From: Solibacillus sp. FSL R5-0449
Lineage (GTDB): Bacteria > Bacillota > Bacilli > Bacillales_A > Planococcaceae
Assembly (NCBI RefSeq): GCF_037975215.1
Contig: NZ_CP150239.1
Span: 844,001-908,000 of the forward strand
Length of the DNA: 64,000 nucleotides
Direction of reading: 5' to 3'
Below the pieces are notes generated by a model, which was not told the origin of the DNA, searched no databases, and worked only from the letters and a program-made list of their open reading frames with translations. This document shows positions 27,765 to 34,860 of the stretch, in pieces. Each line of letters starts with the position of its first letter. Positions within the stretch are counted from its first letter, which is position 1. Made by a program: the position numbers and the translations under genes.

Positions 27765-28676
27765 ATGCCAATAAGTATATTCGGTTTTCAAGCATTATGG
27801 AGCCCATATTTATTCGGGTGTTTACTAATTGTAACGGCGTTCTATTTTTTACTGACTGTTACATGGCGAGAAAAATTTAAAGTAAGTGAACCATTAAAGA
27901 AAAGTGAAGCAGCTTATTTTATAGCAGGAATCATTTCTTTTTATATAATTAAAGGATCTCCAATTGATTTGCTTGGTCATATTATGTTTACAATGCATAT
28001 GACGCAAATGGCCTTTTTACTATTATTGGTGCCGATCTTCTTTATAAAAGGAATTCCTTGGTGGGTTTGGAAAGTGGTTGTGGAAGCCCCGGTAATGCGA
28101 ACGATTTTTAAAATTTTCACTAAACCGCTCGTATCTATCATCGTTTTTATTGGCTTATTTTCGGTCTATCATTTACCATCTGTATTTGACACGATTAAAT
28201 TAAATGAAGTATACCATCTTGCTTACACAGCGATTCTGTTTATTTCAGCTATTTTTATGTACTGGCCATTATTGAATAATGTTGATGGACAGCATGAAAT
28301 GAAGAATATGAATAAATTGGCGTATATTGCTTCGAATGCAGTATTAATCACACCAGCCTGTGCGCTTATTATATTTGCTTCGAGCCCGATGTACGGTACA
28401 TACAGTGATAGTGACATGTGGCTGAAGGCAATGGAATTATGTGTTCCTTCCTCTACATTATCAGGACTTACATTATCAGGTCCTGAGCTGTTCTCGAGTA
28501 TGGATTTATTAAGTGATCAGCAAGTCGGCGGCGTATTGATGAAAATTATTCAGGAAATCATATTTGGGGTTATTTTGTTTAAAATTTTCCGTAAGTGGTG
28601 GAATACCGAGCGCTCGAATCAGCAGGAAATTACAGATAATGCTTTAAAAGAGTTTCAAAATAGAACACAGTACTAA
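27765..28676 (+). CDS. ctaG: Cytochrome c oxidase assembly factor CtaG
   Basis: A 303-residue integral membrane protein with seven or more predicted helices. It belongs to the CtaG (caa3 assembly) family found after ctaF in Bacilli; in B. subtilis it is needed for active caa3 oxidase, probably for copper insertion. Conserved histidines and methionines occur in GHIMFTMHMTQMAFLL, fitting a copper-related role (inference). AAAGGAGCATGGTCAT precedes the ATG. It is separated from ctaF by a terminator and a long leader, so it probably has its own promoter, and is followed by ctaM. Confidence 0.94.
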   Translation: MPISIFGFQALWSPYLFGCLLIVTAFYFLLTVTWREKFKVSEPLKKSEAAYFIAGIISFYIIKGSPIDLLGHIMFTMHMTQMAFLLLLVPIFFIKGIPWWVWKVVVEAPVMRTIFKIFTKPLVSIIVFIGLFSVYHLPSVFDTIKLNEVYHLAYTAILFISAIFMYWPLLNNVDGQHEMKNMNKLAYIASNAVLITPACALIIFASSPMYGTYSDSDMWLKAMELCVPSSTLSGLTLSGPELFSSMDLLSDQQVGGVLMKIIQEIIFGVILFKIFRKWWNTERSNQQEITDNALKEFQNRTQY

Positions 28677-28761
28677 TGAAATGATAGACTGGTTACAATT
28701 GGAGCAATCAACATAAGGATGTTGTTCATATTGATTATTAAGAAAGAATGGAGATTTGCAA

Positions 28762-29223
28762 ATGAATTTACCTATATTACCCACAATAAGCACGTCATTT
28801 ATTGTTATTAGTGCAGTGCTTGTAGCGATTGGATGGGTATTGATCGCAAAGCGGAATGTAGAAGCACATAGAAAAGTAATGTTGGCAGCTGGTGTTTCAG
28901 CTTTGGCATTCTTTATCATTTATGTATCACGTACGCTATTTATTGGGAATACGGCCTTCGGTGGACCGGATGAACTGAAAATATATTACACAATCTTTTT
29001 AGTTTTCCATATTACATTAGCGACAGTTGGGGCAGTATTCGGTCTGACAAGCATAATTTCAGGCCTTAAATCCAATCTGAAATTACACCGCAAAATTGGT
29101 GCGATTACAAGTATTATTTGGTTTTTCGTAGCGATTACCGGGGTTATTGTATATTCACTGCTTTATGTAATTTATGAAGGCGGCGAAACGACGTCAGTCT
29201 TTAAAGCAATTTTAGGATTTTAA
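28762..29223 (+). CDS. ctaM: DUF420 membrane protein, CtaM/YozB type
   Basis: A four-helix membrane protein of 153 residues from the ATG at 28762 (AATGGAGATTTGCAA upstream). It matches the DUF420/YozB family by its helices and by conserved histidines in VEAHRKVML, FHITLATVG and LKLHRKIGAI. YozB (CtaM) has been shown in B. subtilis and S. aureus to be needed for haem-copper oxidase maturation, at the CuB site. In B. subtilis, yozB is unlinked to cta; here it stands right behind ctaG, which supports the same role. Confidence 0.87.
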   Translation: MNLPILPTISTSFIVISAVLVAIGWVLIAKRNVEAHRKVMLAAGVSALAFFIIYVSRTLFIGNTAFGGPDELKIYYTIFLVFHITLATVGAVFGLTSIISGLKSNLKLHRKIGAITSIIWFFVAITGVIVYSLLYVIYEGGETTSVFKAILGF

Positions 29224-29227
29224 ATTG

Positions 29228-29262
29228 AAGGCTTCCTATTCTTGATATAGGGAGCCTTTTTT
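29228..29262 (+). terminator. Rho-independent terminator after ctaM
   Basis: AGGCTTCCTA pairs with TAGGGAGCCT, followed by six T residues. Confidence 0.88.
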
Positions 29263-29265
29263 GCA

Positions 29266-29298
29266 AATAAAAAAAGCTGGGTTGGATTGCCAGCTTTT
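29266..29298 (-). terminator. Rho-independent terminator of the YugN-like gene
   Basis: On the minus strand AAAAGCTGG and CCAGCTTTT pair around nine bases and are followed by a T run (plus-strand A run at 29266-29275). Confidence 0.85.
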
Positions 29299-29305
29299 AA
29301 AGGGA

Positions 29306-29662
29306 TTAAATACCGTATGCTGATAGCTCTCTGCGAACATCTGCCAGTACTTTTTCACATTCTTTTACAAGATGTCCCGGGAATACTTCATCTGTGTATT
29401 CAACACCGTGTGGATAATAGTATTTTCCAATTGCAGGTTTGTTGATATTTAAAGTTGCATTATGTGCGCCTACATCACCTGATACTGCATTACAAAAAAC
29501 ACGTAAATAAAAACGACCTTCACGTACATCATAGCAGCGGTCAAATGTCATTCGGTCATAGTCCCATGCACCGTGGCATTCTAAGCCGAATTTGCCCATT
29601 ACTGTCGTTAAAACTTCTTGGTCAACTTTAACATGTTCGAGTTGTGTGTTTTCAAAATACAT
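29306..29662 (-). CDS. YugN-like family protein
   Basis: A soluble protein of 118 residues from ATG 29662, which has AAAGGGAGGATATAGAA upstream; the longer open frame to 29749 has no ribosome site. It shows the YugN-like pattern with an N-terminal FENTQLEHVKV, a central WDYDRMTFDRCYDV segment, SGDVGAHNATL and the KYYYPHGVEY motif. The function is unknown. It fills the ylbA position between the cta genes and ylbC but is transcribed in the opposite direction. Confidence 0.85.
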   Translation of the reverse strand: MYFENTQLEHVKVDQEVLTTVMGKFGLECHGAWDYDRMTFDRCYDVREGRFYLRVFCNAVSGDVGAHNATLNINKPAIGKYYYPHGVEYTDEVFPGHLVKECEKVLADVRRELSAYGI

Positions 29663-29748
29663 TTCTATATCCTCCCTTTGCCTATCGTACATAAGTTTAC
29701 GGTCAATTCTAATAATAGAACAAAATGGTAATTGATGCAATGACAACA

Positions 29749-29778
29749 TTGTGTCATAGTGTCCAAAATTGGTATAAT
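29749..29778 (+). promoter_or_regulatory. Sigma-A type promoter of ylbC
   Basis: TTGTGT at 29749 and a perfect TATAAT at 29773, spaced 18 bases, 33 bases before the ylbC ATG. Confidence 0.6.
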
Positions 29779-29810
29779 TATACTACCTAAAATAATGGTG
29801 GAGGATTTTA

Positions 29811-30860
29811 ATGAAAGTTTTATTTCGCATATTAATTATTGCAACTTGTATCGGGATTATCGTTTATTATACAAATGGGGAGTCCTCGCAAACCGAATTA
29901 TTGGAAGGCCCGCCGAGCATTACGAAACCGGTAGTCGAACTGGAACCTTCCATGCCTACTGAACAGTTTCTTCCGCGGCCGGTTACAGGTATTTCTACAT
30001 TAATAGGTAAAACTTCGAAGGATGTATTGGAAGCCTATAGTATCCCGAAGCGAATCGATCCGTCGGAATATGGGTATGAATGGTGGATTTATGATACGGA
30101 TAATGGACTGTTAATGGTCAGTATAAAGGAAGACCGTGTAAATCAGATTTATACAAATAATAGTCAATTCGATATTGCACCGTTCCAAGTCGGAGAGCTA
30201 TTGGACGATATTTATCGTACGACAGTATTGGGACAGGAAATAACCGTTGAGCTCGATGATAATATTTATATGTTTGCAATGAATGAACAAGATTTACATA
30301 ATCGTATTTTAGTAAAATATGAGGATCTTTACGCTCAATTATACATAGATCAAGAAACGAATCAATTATACAGTGTCCGTTTTCTAGATGGGGAAACACT
30401 CGTATTACATAAGCCGTATGAGATGCAGTTTATAGGAGAGCTTTTTGAAGCAAGCACACCGTCAAGCTATCAGCAAATCGATATTAATTTGGCCCACAGA
30501 AGACAATTGACGGAATTGGCAAATTCCTTGCGGTTGCAATACGAATTGCCAGCATTACTCCCTTCAGACTCGCTCGCTTCAGTGGCGGATTATCATAGTG
30601 AACATATGCTTTTAGGAATGATGGATTCCCAAGTAACAAATGATGAATATAAGATTGAAGACCAGTTGAATGAAGTACACCAGAATTATGAACGCCACGG
30701 TGTTAATGTGGCATCAAATTATAAAGATGCCATTGAGGTGATACATGGCTGGATGAACTCGAAGGAACACCGGACATTGCTTACGGATGAGGAGTTTACG
30801 CATATCGGATCCGGGGCTTTTATGAATTACTATACACAGCTGTATGTGAAACAAAAATAA
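29811..30860 (+). CDS. ylbC: CAP-domain protein YlbC
   Basis: A 349-residue exported protein. An N-terminal hydrophobic anchor (residues 1-21) is followed by a Pro/Glu-rich linker, a CAP-associated N-terminal domain (about 60-205, containing YGYEWWIYDTDNGLL) and a C-terminal CAP/SCP domain (about 225-345) with HRRQLTELANSLR, ADYHSEHML and WMNSKEHRTLL. It is probably attached outside the membrane; the biochemical role of bacterial CAP proteins is largely unknown. GGTGGAGG precedes the ATG. Its own promoter and terminator make it monocistronic. Confidence 0.9.
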   Translation: MKVLFRILIIATCIGIIVYYTNGESSQTELLEGPPSITKPVVELEPSMPTEQFLPRPVTGISTLIGKTSKDVLEAYSIPKRIDPSEYGYEWWIYDTDNGLLMVSIKEDRVNQIYTNNSQFDIAPFQVGELLDDIYRTTVLGQEITVELDDNIYMFAMNEQDLHNRILVKYEDLYAQLYIDQETNQLYSVRFLDGETLVLHKPYEMQFIGELFEASTPSSYQQIDINLAHRRQLTELANSLRLQYELPALLPSDSLASVADYHSEHMLLGMMDSQVTNDEYKIEDQLNEVHQNYERHGVNVASNYKDAIEVIHGWMNSKEHRTLLTDEEFTHIGSGAFMNYYTQLYVKQK

Positions 30861-30872
30861 AAATTAAAAATT

Positions 30873-30902
30873 AAACGCTGCGATATGTAGCGTTTTTTTT
30901 TT
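30873..30902 (+). terminator. Rho-independent terminator after ylbC
   Basis: AAACGCT pairs with AGCGTTT around nine bases, followed by a long T run, 12 bases after ylbC. Confidence 0.85.
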
Positions 30903-30933
30903 GTCTTCATAAAGTATGGTAAGGAGTGAAACC

Positions 30934-32415
30934 GTGCAAATTGGAGAATTGATTAAAGATTGGCCGTGCACTATGAAGGGCTCCATTAGAGTGGAAATAA
31001 AACGAGTGGAAGACGATGCGAATCTTATTGCGCCCGGAGATGCTTTTATTGCAAGGAAGGGAAATAAGTCGAGTGGTATTTCGTATATTGACAGCGCTTT
31101 GGAAAAGGGTGCTGCAGCAATTGTAGTAGATGATGAAAATTACTTTAATGAAGCCGATTTACCTGTACCGATTATTTGGGTACCGAATTGTTTGAGTTTT
31201 ATCGCCTATGCGAGTGCAAAAATTTATAATTTCCCCGCAGAAGCACTAACCGTGATTGGGGTAACAGGCACAAACGGTAAAACAACTGTTACACATTTTA
31301 TCGGACAAATTTTAAATCAGTTGGATAAGCGGGCTATGGTAATCGGTACGAACGGTGTTTTTATCGACCAGGAAAAATGTTATCCGGAAATGGAAGCACT
31401 GACAACATTGCAGGCGAAAAATATTCAGTTTTTGTTTAAAGAGGCGATTCGTCTCGATGTACCTTACGTTGTTCTGGAAGCTTCATCCGTTGGTCTGGAA
31501 AAACATCGTCTGGATCATTGTGATATTGATATCGGTATTTTCTTGAATGTGACAGAAGATCACATTGAGGACCATGGTAGTTTTGAACGCTACAAACTAT
31601 CCAAGCAGATTTTATCGACCTTGGCGAAAAAAAATATTATCAACAGTGATGACAGTGTTTGTCGTTCCATTGGTTTAGCGACAAAAGGCAAACGTATTTT
31701 TTTCGGCAAGGGAAGCCATGTCGACTACTTTTTCCAAACGCTAGTTGACGGACCAGCATCAACGACTTGTTGTATTCAGCATAAGAAAGAGAAGCATATA
31801 GTGAACATCCCGTTAGTAGGTGACTATCAGTGCAGTAACGTACTTGCGGCAGTAAGCTGTGTTGCACAGCTCGGTTTTCCGTTAAGTGATATATGCAATA
31901 CTATCGGAAATCTAGTATTGCCTGAAGGTCGGTTTGAGCATGTGAAAAACCAGTTAGGCTTATCGATCGTCGTCGATTATGCCCATACACCGGATGCGAT
32001 GAAAATGATTCTGCAAACTTTGAAAAAACATACAAAGCGCCGGTTAATTGTCATGTTTAGCTGTGGTGGTAACCGAGATAAGGCAAAACGCCCGAAAATG
32101 GGAATGATTGCTTCCATTTATGCGGATTATATTATTTTAACAACAGATAATGCACGCAATGAAAGTCCGCAGCAGATCAATAAGCAAATCCGTGAAGGCT
32201 TTTCTTCTACCCAGGAGTATATTGAATGCCTTAACCGGAAAGAAGCGATTGAGCACGCACTTAATTATGCGGAAGAAGGCGATACAATCGTACTGTTAGG
32301 AAAAGGTCATGAAAAAACACAGCAAATCGGTGACAAACAAAAATACTTTTCCGATTTAGTATTTGTTCGGGAAATGGTAAGACAATTGGAAAAGCGTCGG
32401 TTGAACAATCATTGA
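30934..32415 (+). CDS. MurE-type UDP-MurNAc-tripeptide ligase outside the dcw cluster
   Basis: A 493-residue Mur ligase that joins the third amino acid of the wall peptide to UDP-MurNAc-L-Ala-D-Glu. It has the N-terminal UDP-binding domain, the ATP loop GVTGTNGKTT (about residue 109), ASSVGLEKHRLD, the region YKLSKQIL with the carbamylated lysine, and in the C-terminal domain VDYAHTPDAM and DNAR (405-408), where MurE enzymes for diaminopimelate usually read DNPR. The GTG start follows TAAGGAGTGAAACC; an ATG at 30916 would precede this site. The dcw cluster in this window has no murE, so this may be the cell's main or second MurE. Lys or diaminopimelate specificity is open. Confidence 0.85.
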   Translation: MQIGELIKDWPCTMKGSIRVEIKRVEDDANLIAPGDAFIARKGNKSSGISYIDSALEKGAAAIVVDDENYFNEADLPVPIIWVPNCLSFIAYASAKIYNFPAEALTVIGVTGTNGKTTVTHFIGQILNQLDKRAMVIGTNGVFIDQEKCYPEMEALTTLQAKNIQFLFKEAIRLDVPYVVLEASSVGLEKHRLDHCDIDIGIFLNVTEDHIEDHGSFERYKLSKQILSTLAKKNIINSDDSVCRSIGLATKGKRIFFGKGSHVDYFFQTLVDGPASTTCCIQHKKEKHIVNIPLVGDYQCSNVLAAVSCVAQLGFPLSDICNTIGNLVLPEGRFEHVKNQLGLSIVVDYAHTPDAMKMILQTLKKHTKRRLIVMFSCGGNRDKAKRPKMGMIASIYADYIILTTDNARNESPQQINKQIREGFSSTQEYIECLNRKEAIEHALNYAEEGDTIVLLGKGHEKTQQIGDKQKYFSDLVFVREMVRQLEKRRLNNH

Positions 32416-32439
32416 TTTTCCCTTCAATTCTGTTATGAT
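32412..32439 (+). promoter_or_regulatory. Sigma-A type promoter of ylbF
   Basis: TTGATT at 32412 and TATGAT at 32434, spaced 16 bases, 25 bases before the ylbF ATG and partly overlapping the end of the MurE-type gene. Confidence 0.5.
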
Positions 32440-32463
32440 AAAGTGAGATTGGAGGAATAAACA

Positions 32464-32910
32464 ATGCTCATGACTTCTGATTGGGTTTTTATTTTAGATG
32501 AGGTCGATGAATTAAATGCGATGATCCTTTCCTCTGAGCAAGCCGAAAACCTTCGTCTTGCGAAAAAGGCAGTTTACGAGGATGCGGAATTAAGCGCACA
32601 AATTATGGCCTTTCAACGATTAAAAGACCAATATGAGGATGTACAACGCTTTGGCAAATACCATCCTGATTACAATATAATTATGAAAAAAATTCGAACA
32701 GAAAAGCGTCTGATCGATATGAATGAACAAATTGCGGCACTCAAAGTGGCGGAAAATGATTTTCAGGATTTACTTGATGAAATCAGCCTTCTTGTCGGCC
32801 ATTCCGTTTCGGAAGCTGTCAAAGTTCCGGTAAGCAATCCGTTTTTTGCGAGCAGTTCTTCCTGCGGCAGCGGATGCGGCACAGGCGGCGGTTGTTCGTG
32901 TTCAGCTTAA
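32464..32910 (+). CDS. ylbF: YlbF, Y-complex subunit
   Basis: A 148-residue helical protein of the YlbF family with the hallmark DQYEDVQRFGKYHPDYN segment (about residues 57-73). YlbF, YmcA and YaaT form the Y-complex, which in B. subtilis promotes RNase Y processing and aids competence, sporulation and biofilm formation. The C-terminal tail SSCGSGCGTGGGCSCSA is cysteine-rich, in line with the iron-sulfur clusters reported for the complex. GGAGGAATAAAC precedes the ATG. A bidirectional terminator follows. Confidence 0.92.
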   Translation: MLMTSDWVFILDEVDELNAMILSSEQAENLRLAKKAVYEDAELSAQIMAFQRLKDQYEDVQRFGKYHPDYNIIMKKIRTEKRLIDMNEQIAALKVAENDFQDLLDEISLLVGHSVSEAVKVPVSNPFFASSSSCGSGCGTGGGCSCSA

Positions 32911-32916
32911 TGTAAT

Positions 32917-32950
32917 AAAAAAGCTCCCGAAAATTTTCGGGAGCTTTTGT
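32917..32950 (+). terminator. Bidirectional terminator between ylbF and the GDPD-like gene
   Basis: AAAAGCTCCCGAAAA is directly complementary to the following TTTTCGGGAGCTTTT, with A and T runs on each side; it serves both convergent genes. Confidence 0.92.
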
Positions 32951-32953
32951 TTG

Positions 32954-33862
32954 TTATTGCGATACTTTTTGGATGAGTACTTCTGCGATATCCGGACGGT
33001 TTGTCACAATCCCCATTGCCCCTTGTCGGATGACACGGTTCATTGTTACAAGATCATCGATATCACTGTAAATTGTCGGTACATTAAGTTCCGATAAAAA
33101 CTTAATAAAGCGCGGTGAGTCATAATTGAAAACACCCTGTTTCAGTGGAACGATGAACAAGTCCACTTTTGGGTGATACAGATGACCGAATTGGCTTGTA
33201 AATGACGTCATTGCCTTCTTAATATCGCCTTCACCGGCACCAAGAGCGATACGGTTTTGCGCATATAAGTTGAAGCGGTCGATTTGTTCGCTATACGGAC
33301 TTGTCACGATTACCTGGTATTGAATATTCAATTCTTCAATTAAGCGCCATAGTTTAGAAGGCATTAAACTACCTTCATATGTGTCTGGACTATCTTGAAT
33401 GTTTACGATAAATAGTTTATCTGGATAAGTTTCGATTAATTGGCGTAATGTCACGGCAAGTACATGCTGTTCTCTGTATGGGAAAGCACCTTCTAAATCT
33501 TCAAAGTTGTAGCCGATATTGAGTTCTTTTAATTGTTCAAGTGTAAAATCTTTAATAAAGCCAGAGCCATTTGTTGTGCGGTCTACCGTTGCATCATGAA
33601 AAGCGACAATTTCTTCATCTTTTGAAAGGCGTACACTTACTGTAAAGCCATCCACACCGATTTCCGCTGCTCGTTCAAAAGCAAGTAACGAATGTTCAGG
33701 TGCCAGACCAGCGCCTCCATGTTGTGCGATAATAATTGGACGTTCAAATTGTAATGCTTCTTTTGATTCACGTTTTTGCGGCTTTGAAATCGCTTTTGTT
33801 CCTGCCCATACCGCCGCACTAGCCGCCGCGATTGCTAAAGCAACTTTAGTTTTCTTACCCAT
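32954..33862 (-). CDS. Degenerate glycerophosphodiester phosphodiesterase-family protein
   Basis: A 302-residue protein with an N-terminal membrane anchor or signal (residues 5-25) and a GDPD-type TIM barrel. The family landmarks are visible: AQHGGAGLAPEHSLLAF near 45, AFHDATVDRTTNGSG near 95, and a C-terminal GIVTNRPD. Active GDPD enzymes read HRG, then E-x-D after the second strand, as metal and phosphate ligands. Here the arginine is glycine, and E-x-D is T-V-S in GVDGFTVSVRLSKDEE. The second histidine motif is kept. Loss of hydrolase activity is a fair inference. AGGAGGACGAATTTA precedes the ATG. Confidence 0.85.
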   Translation of the reverse strand: MGKKTKVALAIAAASAAVWAGTKAISKPQKRESKEALQFERPIIIAQHGGAGLAPEHSLLAFERAAEIGVDGFTVSVRLSKDEEIVAFHDATVDRTTNGSGFIKDFTLEQLKELNIGYNFEDLEGAFPYREQHVLAVTLRQLIETYPDKLFIVNIQDSPDTYEGSLMPSKLWRLIEELNIQYQVIVTSPYSEQIDRFNLYAQNRIALGAGEGDIKKAMTSFTSQFGHLYHPKVDLFIVPLKQGVFNYDSPRFIKFLSELNVPTIYSDIDDLVTMNRVIRQGAMGIVTNRPDIAEVLIQKVSQ

Positions 33863-34138
33863 TAAATTCGTCCTCCTCTAACCGTACATTGTTTCGTTGA
33901 AAGCTATGTGCAATAAATGTGTTTTTAAAGCTTAAAATAGTATGAAGTGTATATCTCACTCTACTATTTTCCATTATAACGGAAAAGAAGTGGAACTGTC
34001 TAAACTCTGTTGCTAACAATTTGCACATTTGGTATGCTTTTAGTGAAAAAGACGGCTTGAAACTGAAGAAATTTACAGGAATTTGTTGCGTGATTAAGCT
34101 GAATATAAATTTTTTTATGAAGAAACGAGGAGTTTTCC

Positions 34139-34411
34139 ATGAATGAAAGACAAGGTTTAATTATATACGTTCATCAATTAAAACATGCGAAGTCGTTAAG
34201 GAAGTATGGTCACGTAAATTTCATCTCCAGAAGATTAAAATATGTTGTGATTTATTGTAATCGAGACGAAATCGAAACATTGAAAAATAAAATACAACGC
34301 CTTCCATTTGTGAAAGACGTTGTTGAATCATACCGTCCATTTGTTAAAAATGAATTTGAAAATGCAAAGCCGGATAAGGCAAAAGAGTACGATTATAAAA
34401 TTGGCTTATAA
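34139..34411 (+). CDS. ylbG: YlbG family protein (UPF0298)
   Basis: A 90-residue small protein of the YlbG/UPF0298 family. It begins NERQGLIIYVHQLKHAKSLRKYG and continues HVNFISRRLKYVVIYCN, the signature of this family, then a helix ending in LPFVKDVVESYRP. The fold resembles small alpha/beta ferredoxin-like regulators; the function is unknown. ACGAGGAGTTTTCC precedes the ATG. It keeps the B. subtilis position between ylbF and rsmD. Confidence 0.9.
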   Translation: MNERQGLIIYVHQLKHAKSLRKYGHVNFISRRLKYVVIYCNRDEIETLKNKIQRLPFVKDVVESYRPFVKNEFENAKPDKAKEYDYKIGL

Positions 34412-34418
34412 TTTTTAC

Positions 34419-34808
34419 TTACTGCATCGGTGGTATGTAACGATTTAATCTTAAAATACCAATTAAGTATTGATAAAACTGATTTTTTTCCGAAAAAACA
34501 GATGAGTGTTTAATTTCAAGAATGTTTTCTTGCTGCTTAGCATCTTGAATCGTTTGTTTAAATATCTCAATTCGCTTTGACAGTTTTTCCTCGCTATATG
34601 GAATCCCTTCGCGGCAAATATATATTGGCATGAATTTGCTTTCACCTGATGGTTTAAAAGCCACGGCTAACGAAGCGACTGAATTGCCATCATGAGTTGC
34701 GGTGAAAATAAATGCGTTATGGAATCGATGCTCATTTGTTTTGACCAGTTCGCAAAGCTCGTATATATCGCCATAGCCTTGACCGAGTTCGATAAATTGT
34801 TGAATCAT
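34419..34808 (-). CDS. Small soluble hypothetical protein (DUF7147-like)
   Basis: A soluble protein of about 130 residues with IQQFIELGQGYGDIYEL at the start, a central FIFTATHDGNSVASLAVAF strand region, YICREGIPY and a C-terminal YLIGILRLNRYIPPM. From memory it resembles a family found beside ylbG/ylbH in Bacilli, sometimes labelled methylthioribose kinase without reason, now a DUF. The gene is convergent with ylbG, and the spacing of only seven bases leaves no terminator. On the minus strand AAAGGATGTGCTAAAA precedes ATG 34808; the frame could start at 34817. Confidence 0.7.
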   Translation of the reverse strand: MIQQFIELGQGYGDIYELCELVKTNEHRFHNAFIFTATHDGNSVASLAVAFKPSGESKFMPIYICREGIPYSEEKLSKRIEIFKQTIQDAKQQENILEIKHSSVFSEKNQFYQYLIGILRLNRYIPPMQ

Positions 34809-34860
34809 TTTTAGCACATCCTTTCTTTATAATAGTAACATGACGCAGGAGGTCAGGCAC

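Noticed and set aside
34840-34860. Upstream ATG for the 469-aa exported protein
   Set aside because: This ATG lies before the ribosome site GGAGG that serves TTG 34861 and has none of its own.
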